Shown: positions 8,472 to 18,221, counted from the first letter of the stretch. The stretch: DNA of 64,000 nucleotides from an uncultured Christensenellaceae bacterium (GCA_910586925.1 CAJUKG010000008.1:1-64000), one strand, 5' to 3'. The notes: a model not told the origin generated them from the sequence alone. Program-made: numbers and translations.

Positions 8472-9950
8472 ATGTCGATGATAAAAATAGAAAACCTTAC
8501 GTTTTGCTATCCCGCGTGCGGCGAGAACGTATTTGAAAACTTAAACGCGGTGATAGATACCGAGTGGAAGCTCGCGCTCGTCGGCAGAAACGGCAGGGGC
8601 AAGACCACGCTGCTCAAACTTTTGCACGGCGAATACGAGTACGGCGGAAAAATTACGGGCGGCGTTCGGTTCGATTATTTTCCCTATGCCGTAAAAGACA
8701 AAAACAGGTCGGTCGCGGATATTCTGTCCGAGATCTGTCCCGAGCGTTACGAGTGGGAGTTTATAAAAGAGCTTTCGTCCCTCGGCATGGACGCCGACGT
8801 TTTATACATGCCGTTCGAGTATCTGTCGAGCGGCGAACAGACGAAAATCTTGCTCGCCGCGATGTTTTTGAAAGAGAATAACTTTCTTTTGATCGACGAG
8901 CCGACAAACCACCTCGACGCGGCGGCGCGGGAACAGGTGGCGAACTATCTCGGCAAAAAGAAAGGGTTTATCGTCGTTTCGCACGACAGGGATTTTTTGG
9001 ACGGGTGCGTCGATCACGTCATGGCACTCAACAGGACGGATATAGAGATACGCGGCGGCACGTTCGGGGAGTGGCTTGACGACTTTGAAAACAGACAGCT
9101 CGCCGAGCAAGAGCAAAAAGACAAACTGCACAAAGAGATAAAAAGATTGAAGCAGTCCGCCGCGCAGAGTGCCGATTGGGCGAGGAAAACGGAAGCGGGA
9201 AAAAAGGGCAGCGGGAAGGGCGACAGCCCGCCGGACCGCGGATTCATCGGGCACAAAGCGGCGAAAATGATGAAGCGTTCCAAAATTTTAGAGGGCAGGC
9301 AAAAGCGGTTGATCGAAGAAAAAAGTTCGCTTCTTCGCAACGTCGAAACGTCGGACGCGCTCAAGATCGCGCCGCTTAAGTACCGTTCGGAAAAACTCGT
9401 CGTTTTCGACAAAGTGCAGATAGTATACGACGGCGTTGCGATAAACGAACCGGTTTCGTTTACGGTCAACAGAGGACGGCGGATAGCGTTGAGCGGCGGC
9501 AACGGCTGCGGAAAAAGCAGTCTGCTCAAACCGCTTGTCGGGCGGGAAGTCGAGCACACGGGGCAGATCCATATCGGCAGCGGTTTGATCGTATCGTACG
9601 TGCCGCAGGCGGTGTCCGCGCTGTCGGGGAATATCAAAGAGATGCTTATGTGCGACGGTATCGACGTCGGGCTTTTTATGGCGGTGCTGTGCAGAATGGG
9701 CGTCGAAGAAAATCCGCTCGCCAAAGATATGTCCGAACTGTCCGACGGACAGAAAAAGAAAGTTCTGATCGCGAAAAGTCTTTGCGAAAGCGCGCATGTT
9801 TACATTTGGGACGAGCCGCTTAACTATATAGATATCTATTGCCGTATCCAAATAGAAAAGCTGATAAAAGAATTCGGTCCGACCATGATATTCATAGAGC
9901 ACGACAAATCTTTTCGCAACGCCGTGGCGACCGAGATCGTCGAGCTGTGA
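8472..9950 (+). CDS. ABC-F ribosomal protection protein, Lsa/Cpl-like
   Basis: Protein of 492 aa with two ATP-binding cassettes and no membrane segments. Cassette 1 has Walker A GRNGRGKTT, signature LSSGEQTK and Walker B LLIDEPTNHLD. Cassette 2 has GGNGCGKSS, LSDGQKKKV and IWDEPLNYID. Between them lies a long basic interdomain linker rich in Lys and Gln (about residues 205-300). In antibiotic-resistance ABC-F proteins this linker reaches into the peptidyl transferase centre and dislodges lincosamides, pleuromutilins and streptogramin A. The start, FCYPACGENVFENL, resembles the Lsa group. The upstream leader and attenuator support a resistance role. The exact spectrum cannot be predicted. Confidence 0.88.
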   Translation: MSMIKIENLTFCYPACGENVFENLNAVIDTEWKLALVGRNGRGKTTLLKLLHGEYEYGGKITGGVRFDYFPYAVKDKNRSVADILSEICPERYEWEFIKELSSLGMDADVLYMPFEYLSSGEQTKILLAAMFLKENNFLLIDEPTNHLDAAAREQVANYLGKKKGFIVVSHDRDFLDGCVDHVMALNRTDIEIRGGTFGEWLDDFENRQLAEQEQKDKLHKEIKRLKQSAAQSADWARKTEAGKKGSGKGDSPPDRGFIGHKAAKMMKRSKILEGRQKRLIEEKSSLLRNVETSDALKIAPLKYRSEKLVVFDKVQIVYDGVAINEPVSFTVNRGRRIALSGGNGCGKSSLLKPLVGREVEHTGQIHIGSGLIVSYVPQAVSALSGNIKEMLMCDGIDVGLFMAVLCRMGVEENPLAKDMSELSDGQKKKVLIAKSLCESAHVYIWDEPLNYIDIYCRIQIEKLIKEFGPTMIFIEHDKSFRNAVATEIVEL

Positions 9951-10071
9951 GCATACGTTCGCGGGCGTGCGCGAAAGAAGCGGCGGCGGGGAGGGGCGAG
10001 GGATAGGAATACAAAATGGCATAATCGTACACTTTTTGCGCATGATTGACAAAGGAAATTGTAAAAAACTA

Positions 10072-10100
10072 TTGACATTTACCGCAAAATGTGTTAAATT
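10072..10100 (+). promoter_or_regulatory. Promoter of the sugar symporter gene
   Basis: TTGACA (10072-10077), 17-bp spacer, TAAATT (10095-10100). Confidence 0.65.
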
Positions 10101-10225
10101 AGTTTTATGTGATTGTCGGCGTATCAGGCGAGAAAATGATGTCGGCAAATACCGGGCTTGCGACCCCATGGCGGTATTCGGTGCCGTTCGGAGTTTGCGG
10201 GTCAAAATACTGCAAGGTGGTAGAC

Positions 10226-12178
10226 ATGGAAAAATCCGCAAAGAAGTCGATTTTCGACACCCCGCTGCTGTCGACCAAAGTCAAGTCGGCAAAAGCAAAA
10301 ATCTTCCCCGAAGGCGTACTCGGATACTTTATAGGTCCGACGCTCGCGCTTCTCGCGAACTCTATTCTCTCCAACTACTTCAATATGTACATGACAAACA
10401 TATTGAATATCACGAGCTGGGCGAGTACTTTCTTTACTCTGCTCCCCGGGCTTTCGGTAATAATGGTAGTAATAGGGAATATCCTCGTCGGTCGGCTCAT
10501 GGACCACAACAAGTCCCGCGCAGGCAAAGCCCGTCCGCTCATTCTGCTGTCTATCCCCTTGAGTGTTCTCGCGCTCATCGTTCTGTTCATAATCTCGCCG
10601 TTCGCCAACGAAACGGCGGCGAGCGGCACGCAGATCGGTGCAATGGTGTGCATAGCCATCGGCTACAACCTGTGGTTCTCGATAGCATATCCTTGCTACT
10701 ACACCTCGCACGCCGCGCTCGTCAACCTTTCCACTCGCTCGAGCAAAGACAGATCGCTGCTTGCCACCATTTCCAACGCCACCGCGCTCGCGGCAATGGG
10801 ACTTTGCACGATGATACTGCCGTTCTTCCTGAGCTTGCTGTTCGTGTATCAGACGGACCTTGCGGTACTCGCCGCGCAGTATCCCGGGTTTATCCCCGCA
10901 GTAGACGAGGCGGGCAAATCGCTCGGTTATTACACGTTCAACGGTCAGCCCATTTACGACCAACAGGCGTCGTACAACGCTTGGAAGATATTCGTCATCG
11001 CGCTCATGGTCATCACCGCGGTCGGCGCGATCATAGAGTATTACTTCACCCGTGAACGCATTACCGAGGAATCGTTCGCGTCGAGCGGCAATTCGAGCAA
11101 AAAAGCCACCCCGCTCAAAGACCAAGCCAAAGTTTGCCTCAAGGACAAATTCTGGTGGATAATGATCGTGTTCTTCCTGCTGTATCAGCTGGGCGGCATG
11201 GTCAAAAACGTTTCGCAGCTCTATTACTGCCAAGCCATGTTCGCGGACGCCGCCGGCAACTACACGACGGCGACGGGCGGTAGTTTCTCGGGCACGCTCG
11301 CCATTCTCGGCGCGATCCCGACCGCACTCGGCATGGTTATCGCATGGCCTCTGTCCAATAAGATAGGCAAGGGCAAAGCGATCATGTTCGGCGCGATCCT
11401 GTCGGTCATCGGCGGCGCGATCGGATTTATCGCTCCGCAAAACTTCTACGTGGTTGCGGCGTCGTTCGCGATCAAAGCACTCGGCTCGACGCCCGCGATG
11501 TACCTCTCGCTCGCGCTCCTCGCCGACATGCTCGACCATCAGGAAGCGAAACACAAATTCAGAACGGACGGTCTTACCATGACTGTGTACGGCGCGATCA
11601 TGGCGGGCATGACAGGTATCGCGACCACCATTCTCAACGGCGTGCTTTCCGCTACCGGTTACAACGGCGACAACATTGCGCCCAAAGCGTTGCAGACCGC
11701 CATGCCGTGGATATTCATCGGCGTCGAAACGTTCTGCTATCTCGGCATATTCATCATGTTCATCTTCATGAACGTCGAGAAGTATTCCAAAGAGGATCAC
11801 GAAACCATTCTTGAGAACCAAAAACAAGCCGCGCTCGCCGCGGGCGAAGAATGGATCGAACCCGAGGAGAGAATGCGCCGCGAGGAAGAAGCTGCGGACG
11901 CCGCCGTCGAAGAAGCGCGCAAAGCCGAGCTTAAAGCGCGTTGCGAGAAGAAAGGTTTGAACTACGAGGAAGAAGAAGCCAAGTACCAAGCCGTTCAGGA
12001 AGAAAAACGCCGCGCCGCCGAAAAGAAAAAGGCGGAGAAGGAAGCCAAAAAAGCGGCTAAAAACGGCGCGACGGTAACGCCTCCGACCGAAGGACCCGCA
12101 GAGGAACAGCCGCAAGCGGAAGAAGCGGTCGAAGAAAAGGTCGAAGAAGCGGCAGCCGACGAGGAAACGCAGGAATAA
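10226..12178 (+). CDS. GPH-family sugar:cation symporter (MelB/YicJ type) with long charged C-terminal tail
   Basis: Protein of 650 aa. AAGGTGG precedes the ATG at 10226, which is preferred over upstream in-frame starts. About twelve membrane segments follow the major-facilitator pattern, with the GPH hallmark loop GRLMDHNKSRAGKARP between helices 2 and 3. It probably imports a glycoside or oligosaccharide with H+ or Na+, supplying the GH2 and GH3 enzymes beside it. The C-terminal 110 residues are unlike the usual family end: an Ala/Glu/Lys-rich stretch that should form a coiled coil, finishing with an acidic Pro/Glu region. The tail is presumably cytoplasmic; its role is unknown. Confidence 0.88.
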   Translation: MEKSAKKSIFDTPLLSTKVKSAKAKIFPEGVLGYFIGPTLALLANSILSNYFNMYMTNILNITSWASTFFTLLPGLSVIMVVIGNILVGRLMDHNKSRAGKARPLILLSIPLSVLALIVLFIISPFANETAASGTQIGAMVCIAIGYNLWFSIAYPCYYTSHAALVNLSTRSSKDRSLLATISNATALAAMGLCTMILPFFLSLLFVYQTDLAVLAAQYPGFIPAVDEAGKSLGYYTFNGQPIYDQQASYNAWKIFVIALMVITAVGAIIEYYFTRERITEESFASSGNSSKKATPLKDQAKVCLKDKFWWIMIVFFLLYQLGGMVKNVSQLYYCQAMFADAAGNYTTATGGSFSGTLAILGAIPTALGMVIAWPLSNKIGKGKAIMFGAILSVIGGAIGFIAPQNFYVVAASFAIKALGSTPAMYLSLALLADMLDHQEAKHKFRTDGLTMTVYGAIMAGMTGIATTILNGVLSATGYNGDNIAPKALQTAMPWIFIGVETFCYLGIFIMFIFMNVEKYSKEDHETILENQKQAALAAGEEWIEPEERMRREEEAADAAVEEARKAELKARCEKKGLNYEEEEAKYQAVQEEKRRAAEKKKAEKEAKKAAKNGATVTPPTEGPAEEQPQAEEAVEEKVEEAAADEETQE

Positions 12179-12194
12179 GACATAGTATTTACCG

Positions 12195-12234
12195 CACCCC
12201 TTTCGGCGTCATTACCGAAAGGGGTGTATTTATT
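12195..12234 (+). terminator. Terminator of the symporter gene
   Basis: Perfect stem CACCCCTTTCGG (12195-12206) / CCGAAAGGGGTG (12215-12226), followed by TATTTATT. Confidence 0.8.
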
Positions 12235-12402
12235 GTAATGTATCCTCGAAATCGCGTAGTTTGTGCCGAACGCATTGACAAACGTCGCGGGGCATGGTAA
12301 ATTACGCGTGTAAATGCGCATACTGTTACTTACATAAATGCGCGGCTCGACGGGGTATTAATGCAAATTATTCCGTAAAACTTGCAGATTACGCAAACTC
12401 TA

Positions 12403-12431
12403 TTGACAACCGCGCGATATTGTGGTAAAAA
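12403..12431 (+). promoter_or_regulatory. Promoter of the second GH3 gene
   Basis: TTGACA (12403-12408), 17 bp, TAAAAA (12426-12431) with TGTGG upstream. Apart from the terminator at 12195 and this promoter, the 366-base gap 12179-12544 shows nothing I recognise. Confidence 0.55.
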
Positions 12432-12544
12432 TAATGTATAAGGCGAATTCCGCAGAGAATACGTTTCTCGTGCCGCGCCGTCGGGAAAGGCGCGCAATCG
12501 GTTGAGCCGACATGAAATAAAATCTATTATAAAGGAAAATGAAT

Positions 12545-15094
12545 ATGGATATCGAAAAAATCATCAGCACCATGACGCTTCGGCAGAAAGCCGAAATGTT
12601 GACGGGTAAGGACTTTTGGCAAACGCGGGATTACGAAGAACTCGGCGTGCCCTCGATGTTCCTTTCCGACGGTCCGCACGGACTGCGCAAGCAGGCGGCT
12701 GCCGCCGACCATTTGGGGCTTAACGCGAGTATTCCCGCGACGTGCTTTCCGACCGCCGCTACGATGGCGAACAGCTGGAACGAGGCACTCGGCGAGGAGA
12801 TGGGCAAAGCACTCGGCGAGGAATGTGCCGCGCTCAAGGTGAACATGCTTTTGGGTCCCGGTACCAATATGAAACGCAATCCGCGTTGCGGGCGCAACTT
12901 CGAGTATTTCTCCGAGGACCCGTATCTCGCGGGGAAAATGGCTGCGTCGTATATCCGCGGCATACAGGCGAACGGCACTTCCGCGTGCGTCAAGCACTTC
13001 GCTTGCAACAATCAGGAAGAACGGCGCATGGCTACCGACTCCATTCTCGACGAACGGACGCTCCGCGAGATATATCTCACCGCGTTCGAGATAGCGGTCA
13101 AGGAAGGCGGCACGAAGTCGATCATGACCTCGTACAACCTCATCAACGGTCAGTATGCCAACGAAAACATGCACCTGCTTCGCGACATTCTCCGCGACGA
13201 GTGGGGCTTTACGGGCGTTATAGTTTCCGACTGGGCGGGCAGTAACAGCCGCGTGGACGCGGTCAAGGCGGGCAGCGACCTCGAAATGCCTGCGTGCAAG
13301 TACGGCATCGACGACGTTGTAAAAGCGGTCGAATCGGGCGAACTCGACATCGCGCTCGTAGACGAGTGCGTGCGTCGGCTTCTCGAACTCGCGGAAAGCA
13401 CTTCCGCCGTCACGCCGCTCGAAAAGTTCGACGTGGAAGGACATCACAAGCTCGCAGAGCGTTGCGCGGAGGAGAGCATCGTGCTTCTCAAAAACGAGGA
13501 CGTGCTCCCCATCAAGTCGGGCAGTAAGGTCGCCATCATCGGCAGTTTCGCCGAGAACCCGCGCTATCAGGGCGCAGGCTCGTCGATAGTAAATCCCACA
13601 AAACTCAACAAGATAACCGAGCTTATGAACAAGCCCGCGCCCAAAAACAAGGAGTACAAACAGGGCATCGGCACGGCGAAGAACGTGGAGATCCCCGTTG
13701 TGCGCTCGGTCGTCGAGGACGCAATGGCGGAATATACGCTCGACTTCATCGGATTCGAACCGGGCTTCCACCGTTACGGCAAAAAGAAAAAGGGCATGCT
13801 CAAGAAGGCGGTCAAGCTCGCGAAAAAAGCGGATATAGTATTGCTGTTCTTGGGGCTTGACGAAGTCAGCGAAGCGGAAGGACTCGACCGCGAGCATATC
13901 AAGATCCCCGCAAACCAGATTGCGCTGTACAAGGCGATCAAAGCGACGGGCAAAAAGGTCGTCGTCATGCTGTCTTGCGGCAGCTGCGTCGAACTCGATT
14001 GGGCGGACGACTGCGACGCGCTCGTGTACGCGTGCCTGTCCGGTCAGGCTTGCGCGGACGCCATGCTCGACGTGGTGACAGGTCACGTCAATCCGAGCGG
14101 CAAGCTCGCCGAAACTTTCCCCGTCAAGTACGAGGATTGCGCGAGCGCGTCGCACTTCCCCGGCAAGAAACTCACAGTCGAGTACCGCGAAGGTCCGTAT
14201 ATCGGCTACCGTTATTTCGACACCGCGAACGTCGCGGTCAGGTATCCGTTCGGGTTCGGTCTGTCGTACACGACGTTCGAGTACTCGGATATCAAAGCGG
14301 ATGCGGACGGCGTAACGTTCACCATTACCAACGTCGGCGAAACGGCAGGCGCGGAAATCGCGCAGCTTTACGTCGGCAAGCCCGACGGCAAAGTTTTCCG
14401 TCCCGCAAAAGAGCTTAAAGGCTTTACGAAAGTGCGCCTCGAATCGGGCGAGAGCAAGACGGTCACGATACCGTTCGACGACAAAACGTTCAGATATTTC
14501 AACGTCAAGACGAACGGCTGGGAAGTCGAGGACGGCAAATACGATATCATGATCGGCGCGTCGAGCGCGGATATCAAGCTCACCGCTACTGTCGAGCGCA
14601 AGGGCACTACCGACGAGATCCCGTACAGCGCGGAAGAACTTCCGTCCTACTACAGCGGCAACGTCGCGAACGTTTCGCTCGAGGAATTCACCAAGCTCCT
14701 CGGTCACGAGCCGAGGTCGGAACAGTATCCGTTCTACAACAGGCGCAAGACCCGCATGAAGATAGACGACAACTGCACGGTTGCGGACCTTCGGTATTCC
14801 AAGCGTTGGGTGGGCAGAGCGTTCTCCGGCGTGATACGGTTCGCGATAAGATTTTTGCGCGGTATCGGTAAGCGCACGCTCGCCAATACGCTCGTAATGG
14901 GCGTACTGCATCAGCCCGTGCGCGGCATAGCCAAGTTCGGCGGAATGAGTCGGCGGCAGATGGAAGGCTTGAAGTACATGTTCAACGGCAAGTTCTTCAA
15001 AGGCTTGCATTGGGTCACTTCCAAGAGCAAGGAAGAAAAAGCCGCTATCAAAGCCGCCAAGAAAGAGGCGAAAGCGAAAGGCAAAAAGAAATAA
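12545..15094 (+). CDS. GH3 beta-glucosidase, standard domain order
   Basis: Protein of 849 aa from the ATG at 12545, eight bases after AAAGGA; an in-frame ATG at 12539 is too close to it. The TIM barrel comes first (LSDGPHGLR, GPGTNMKRNPRCGRNFEYFSED, KHFACNNQE), with the nucleophile Asp at about residue 229 in GVIVSDW. Next are the alpha/beta sandwich (ESIVLLKNEDVLPI) and a fibronectin-like domain ending PFGFGLSYTTFEYSD, then the usual tail. The last 110 residues are very basic and end in a Lys/Ala run. No signal peptide, so a cytoplasmic enzyme for imported glucosides is likely. It complements the membrane-anchored GH3 at 1592. Confidence 0.92.
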   Translation: MDIEKIISTMTLRQKAEMLTGKDFWQTRDYEELGVPSMFLSDGPHGLRKQAAAADHLGLNASIPATCFPTAATMANSWNEALGEEMGKALGEECAALKVNMLLGPGTNMKRNPRCGRNFEYFSEDPYLAGKMAASYIRGIQANGTSACVKHFACNNQEERRMATDSILDERTLREIYLTAFEIAVKEGGTKSIMTSYNLINGQYANENMHLLRDILRDEWGFTGVIVSDWAGSNSRVDAVKAGSDLEMPACKYGIDDVVKAVESGELDIALVDECVRRLLELAESTSAVTPLEKFDVEGHHKLAERCAEESIVLLKNEDVLPIKSGSKVAIIGSFAENPRYQGAGSSIVNPTKLNKITELMNKPAPKNKEYKQGIGTAKNVEIPVVRSVVEDAMAEYTLDFIGFEPGFHRYGKKKKGMLKKAVKLAKKADIVLLFLGLDEVSEAEGLDREHIKIPANQIALYKAIKATGKKVVVMLSCGSCVELDWADDCDALVYACLSGQACADAMLDVVTGHVNPSGKLAETFPVKYEDCASASHFPGKKLTVEYREGPYIGYRYFDTANVAVRYPFGFGLSYTTFEYSDIKADADGVTFTITNVGETAGAEIAQLYVGKPDGKVFRPAKELKGFTKVRLESGESKTVTIPFDDKTFRYFNVKTNGWEVEDGKYDIMIGASSADIKLTATVERKGTTDEIPYSAEELPSYYSGNVANVSLEEFTKLLGHEPRSEQYPFYNRRKTRMKIDDNCTVADLRYSKRWVGRAFSGVIRFAIRFLRGIGKRTLANTLVMGVLHQPVRGIAKFGGMSRRQMEGLKYMFNGKFFKGLHWVTSKSKEEKAAIKAAKKEAKAKGKKK

Positions 15095-15120
15095 TCGGTA
15101 TAAAAAGCACGTGCAAAAAA

Positions 15121-15149
15121 TTGTATTTTCGTGAAAAATGTGGTATAAT
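15121..15149 (+). promoter_or_regulatory. Promoter of the phosphatase/glycosyltransferase pair
   Basis: TTGTAT (15121-15126), 17 bp, TATAAT (15144-15149) with TGTGG before the -10. Confidence 0.6.
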
Positions 15150-15168
15150 AAACACCGTAAAAGATTCG

Positions 15169-15981
15169 ATGAATACAAATAGACTCAAACTCAAAAAACT
15201 CAGGAATACGCGCGACCTCGGCGGCATTGCGACCGCCGACGGACGCGTGATAAAAAAGGGAAAGCTTATCCGCAGCGGTAGGCTTTTCGCCTTGCCGAAA
15301 AGTACCGTCGAAAAGCTCAAAAGTATCGGACTCACGACGGTCATCGACTTGCGCGTCGCGGCGTAATGTAACGACCACCCCGATACGCTTCTCCCCGATA
15401 TAAAGTATATACAGCAACCGTTGTTGCCCACTCCCGCAGGCGCGATCGCGTACGTGTCGCCTATGCGCCGCACGATGAAGTACGAGAGCGTGCGGTTCAA
15501 GCGCGAATTCGAGAATGCCGACGAGTACATGAAACAGTTCTATCGCAGCGTGCTTTTCACGCCGAAATGCAAGGACGCGATCTCGCGGTTTTTGCGGCTC
15601 GTCATAGATGAGGACGGTTGCGTGCTGTGGCACTGCGCGAGCGGCAAGGACAGAACGGGTATACTTTCCATGCTGCTTCTTACTCTCCTCGGCGTGGACG
15701 AGCAAACGGTGCTCGAGGACTACATGCTGTCGCGTCGGTGCTGGCGGCATAAATATCGACTGAACAGACTCGGTCTGTTTGTTTTGCCTGTGTCGATCAG
15801 GTTCAAACGCATACTTTTCGGGTTTATGCGAACGAAACCCGAATATTTGATGTCCGTTATGGACGAACTCAAACTGCGGTACGGCGGTATCGTCGAATAC
15901 TGCAAAGCGGAGCTTGGCGTGACGGACGCCGACATTCAAATTCTCAAGGATAAATATTTAACGGAAAATGAAACTGATTAG
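15169..15981 (+). pseudogene. Tyrosine-protein phosphatase interrupted by one in-frame TAA
   Basis: The frame from ATG 15169 to 15981 is continuous except for TAA at 15364-15366. The first part (NTRDLGGIATADG, LIRSGRLFAL, VIDLR) and the second (DHPDTLLPDIKYI, WHCASGKDRTGI) together match the secreted-type Tyr/Ser phosphatase family (Y_phosphatase3). The active-site loop is C-A-S-G-K-D-R. The stop falls after VIDLRVAA, where the family usually has Glu, so a single G-to-T change (GAA to TAA) explains it. The downstream part keeps a normal reading frame, so the loss is recent, or it is a sequencing error, or translation restarts. It overlaps the glycosyltransferase start. Confidence 0.8.
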
Positions 15982-16993
15982 CTTTACCGTTCCGTGTTAT
16001 AACTCGGAAAACTATATGCGGAAGTGCGTCGACAGCCTGCTTCGCGGCGGCGACGACGTGGAAATAATAATCGTCAACGACGGATCGCACGACGGCACGA
16101 TAAACATTGCCCGCGAGTACGAAGCGTCTTACCCGAATATCGTGCGCGTTATCGACAAAGAGAACGGCGGGCACGGCTCGGGCGTGAACGCGGGGCTTGC
16201 CGTCGCGACGGGGCTTTACTATAAGGTCGTCGATTCGGACGATTGGGTGGACGGCGCGGCTCTCGCCGAACTGATAGAAACGATCAAAGCGCACAGCGCG
16301 GCGGGCACGCTTCCCGACCTGTATATCACCGATTTCGTGTATTACCACGCGGCGGACGATACCCACCACGTCAGTTCGTACGAGAAGAAGTTCCCCGTGC
16401 GGAAAATTTGCGGTTGGGAAAAGGTCAAGGCGTTCAAGTATTCGCACATGCTGCTCATGCACGCGCTCATGTATAAGCGCGACAAGCTGATAGAGAGCAA
16501 TACCGTATTGCCCGAACACACGTTCTATGTGGACAACCTATTCGCGTACAAGCCGTTGCCGTTTATGAAAACGGTATACTACCTCGACGTGCAGTTGTAT
16601 TGGTATTATATAGGCAGAGAGGATCAGTCGGTCAACCGCAATAATTTCGTAAAGCGGTATCCGCAGCAGATCCGAGTCATGAAGTGCATGGTGGATTCGT
16701 ACACTTGGCGCGAGATCAAAAAAATGCCGCGCGGCTTGCGCAAGTATATGTGGCACGCGCTCGAAGTGATAATGATGAACACGATATATTTCACGTGCGC
16801 CGAGAATTCGCCCGACCGTCACGTCGCGCTCAAAGATTTGTGGCAGCACGTTAAAAAATCGGACAAGGCATTGTATAAAAAACTGCGGCACCGCTCGTAT
16901 GCGTTTATCGTCAATTATCTGCCCTGGGGCTTGCGCCGCTTCATTATGACCGTCGGTTATAATATACTCTGCCGCAAGGTAAAATTGGGATAG
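15968..16993 (+). CDS. Family 2 glycosyltransferase
   Basis: Protein of 341 aa whose start overlaps the end of the phosphatase by 14 bases, so the two are coupled. The N-terminal GT-A fold shows ISFTVPCYNSENYMRKCVDSLL, then IIIVNDGSHDGT, and the nucleotide-sugar/metal motif VDSDDW at about residue 90. The C-terminal part lacks clear membrane segments. It probably adds a sugar to a cell-surface glycan or lipid. Donor and acceptor cannot be read from sequence. Confidence 0.88.
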   Translation: MKLISFTVPCYNSENYMRKCVDSLLRGGDDVEIIIVNDGSHDGTINIAREYEASYPNIVRVIDKENGGHGSGVNAGLAVATGLYYKVVDSDDWVDGAALAELIETIKAHSAAGTLPDLYITDFVYYHAADDTHHVSSYEKKFPVRKICGWEKVKAFKYSHMLLMHALMYKRDKLIESNTVLPEHTFYVDNLFAYKPLPFMKTVYYLDVQLYWYYIGREDQSVNRNNFVKRYPQQIRVMKCMVDSYTWREIKKMPRGLRKYMWHALEVIMMNTIYFTCAENSPDRHVALKDLWQHVKKSDKALYKKLRHRSYAFIVNYLPWGLRRFIMTVGYNILCRKVKLG

Positions 16994-17125
16994 ATTTTTA
17001 TACGAAACGCGACGGTCAATGAGATTTCTCCGCTACGCGCTTCGGTCGAAATGACAGGCGAAAGCGGGTTCGTTGCGTGCGGTCGAAAAATGCGTTGCAC
17101 ATTGCGGCGTGCCGAGGACGTCACG

Positions 17126-17260
17126 CCCTACAAAAACAAGGACGATTTATACTGCGGAGCGCAGTGGGCTGCGCCCCCTACGAAAGCAAAGACGATTGAT
17201 TATGCGGGGCACAGTGGGCTAAAGTCCCCTACGAAAACAAGGTCTATTTATAATGACAAT
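17126..17260 (+). repeat. Three degenerate tandem units of about 50 bp
   Basis: Units start at 17126, 17176 and 17227, each with CCCTACRAAARCAA, then a RRTCKATT-like block and GCGGRGCRCAGTGGGCT (the third unit is cut short). Just upstream, 17019-17053 carries GAGATTTCTCCGCTACGCG followed by TTCGGTCGAAATGACAG. This resembles hairpin-forming intergenic repeats seen in many gut Clostridia. No gene is visible in 16994-17322. Confidence 0.55.
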
Positions 17261-17322
17261 TAGAAATACGGAGCGCAAAGGTTTGCGTTCCGTATTGATA
17301 TATTTGAAATATTGCCGCATAT

Positions 17323-17985
17323 TTATTCTTCTGTTCGGGTTGTCGCCGTATCTTCTTCGGGCGGGTTGTCGGCGGTCGGGATCGGCGTTTCCTGTGCGGC
17401 GGGCACCAACTCGGAATTGCGCAAAGCGATATGCGTCACTTGCCGTGCCGCAGTCGCCGCCGCGGTCGCGAGCGCGCTTACGAACACCGCGACGAGCGTT
17501 ATCGGGTCGTACTTTATGCACACGAAAGATATTTGCATGACAGTAAGAAGCGCGTTGATCGCGATATACAGTTCCGCGCCGAAAAACGCGCGTCGACCGA
17601 ACCCGTGCTTCGGCGCGTACTCGACGGGAATGCGCTTGCCGAATTTGTACCGCGTCATGTTCATGACGGCGAGCCATATCGACACGAAAATCATTATGAA
17701 TACCGCCATCACGTAAATAAGCGCGTACGACGCCAGCTCGTTGGTTATATATTCGAGCGAGGCTTGCGGCGGCAAAAACAGGATTATCACCTGCAAAGCG
17801 AACGCTATCAGAGTGAGCACCGTGCGCACGAACGCGCGTTCGGATAAGACTTTTTCGTCGGTGTATACATAGTAATACGCGCCCGAAAATTTCGGGCGTT
17901 TCTTACCTTTCGGTTGCGGCGCAGGCTCGGCAGGTGCTTCGCTTGCGTCGGTCACGTATTCGTTTTGATCGTGCGGGTCTTTCAT
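17323..17985 (-). CDS. Hypothetical membrane protein with four helices
   Basis: Protein of 220 aa with a Pro/Lys-rich cytoplasmic N-terminus, four membrane segments (from about residues 58, 85, 130 and 160) and an acidic Thr/Glu-rich C-terminal tail. No conserved motif is recognised. It stands alone between intergenic repeats on both sides. The start is the only good ATG and has a weak purine-rich site upstream. Confidence 0.7.
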   Translation of the reverse strand: MKDPHDQNEYVTDASEAPAEPAPQPKGKKRPKFSGAYYYVYTDEKVLSERAFVRTVLTLIAFALQVIILFLPPQASLEYITNELASYALIYVMAVFIMIFVSIWLAVMNMTRYKFGKRIPVEYAPKHGFGRRAFFGAELYIAINALLTVMQISFVCIKYDPITLVAVFVSALATAAATAARQVTHIALRNSELVPAAQETPIPTADNPPEEDTATTRTEE

Positions 17986-18050
17986 AATAGTATTATTCCC
18001 GTAATTGACGGTATTAAAATCTCCGCTTGTACGTATATGTCACGGCGTGT

Positions 18051-18205
18051 AACGAAACGATCGCAATAATCGTTCATCGCATAACAGCACATTAACTATC
18101 GACACAAAAAACTTCGCCAAGCCTCCGGCTAATAGTTTGTAACGAAATTATTATCACATAGCCGTCCGAACAACGGCACATTAACTATCGACGCAAAAAG
18201 CATCG
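18051..18205 (+). repeat. Two copies of an approximately 65-bp intergenic repeat
   Basis: Both copies begin TAACGAAA (18050 and 18140) and contain GCACATTAACTATCGAC followed by RCAAAAA (18087 and 18176), so the period is about 90 bp. The middle parts differ. No coding sequence is visible in 17986-18221. Confidence 0.55.
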
Positions 18206-18221
18206 TGCAACATTTGGTTGC

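Noticed and set aside
12527..15178. An 883-codon minus-strand frame opposite the second GH3 gene
   Set aside because: Antisense shadow of a strongly supported enzyme; composition is atypical and it lacks start signals.
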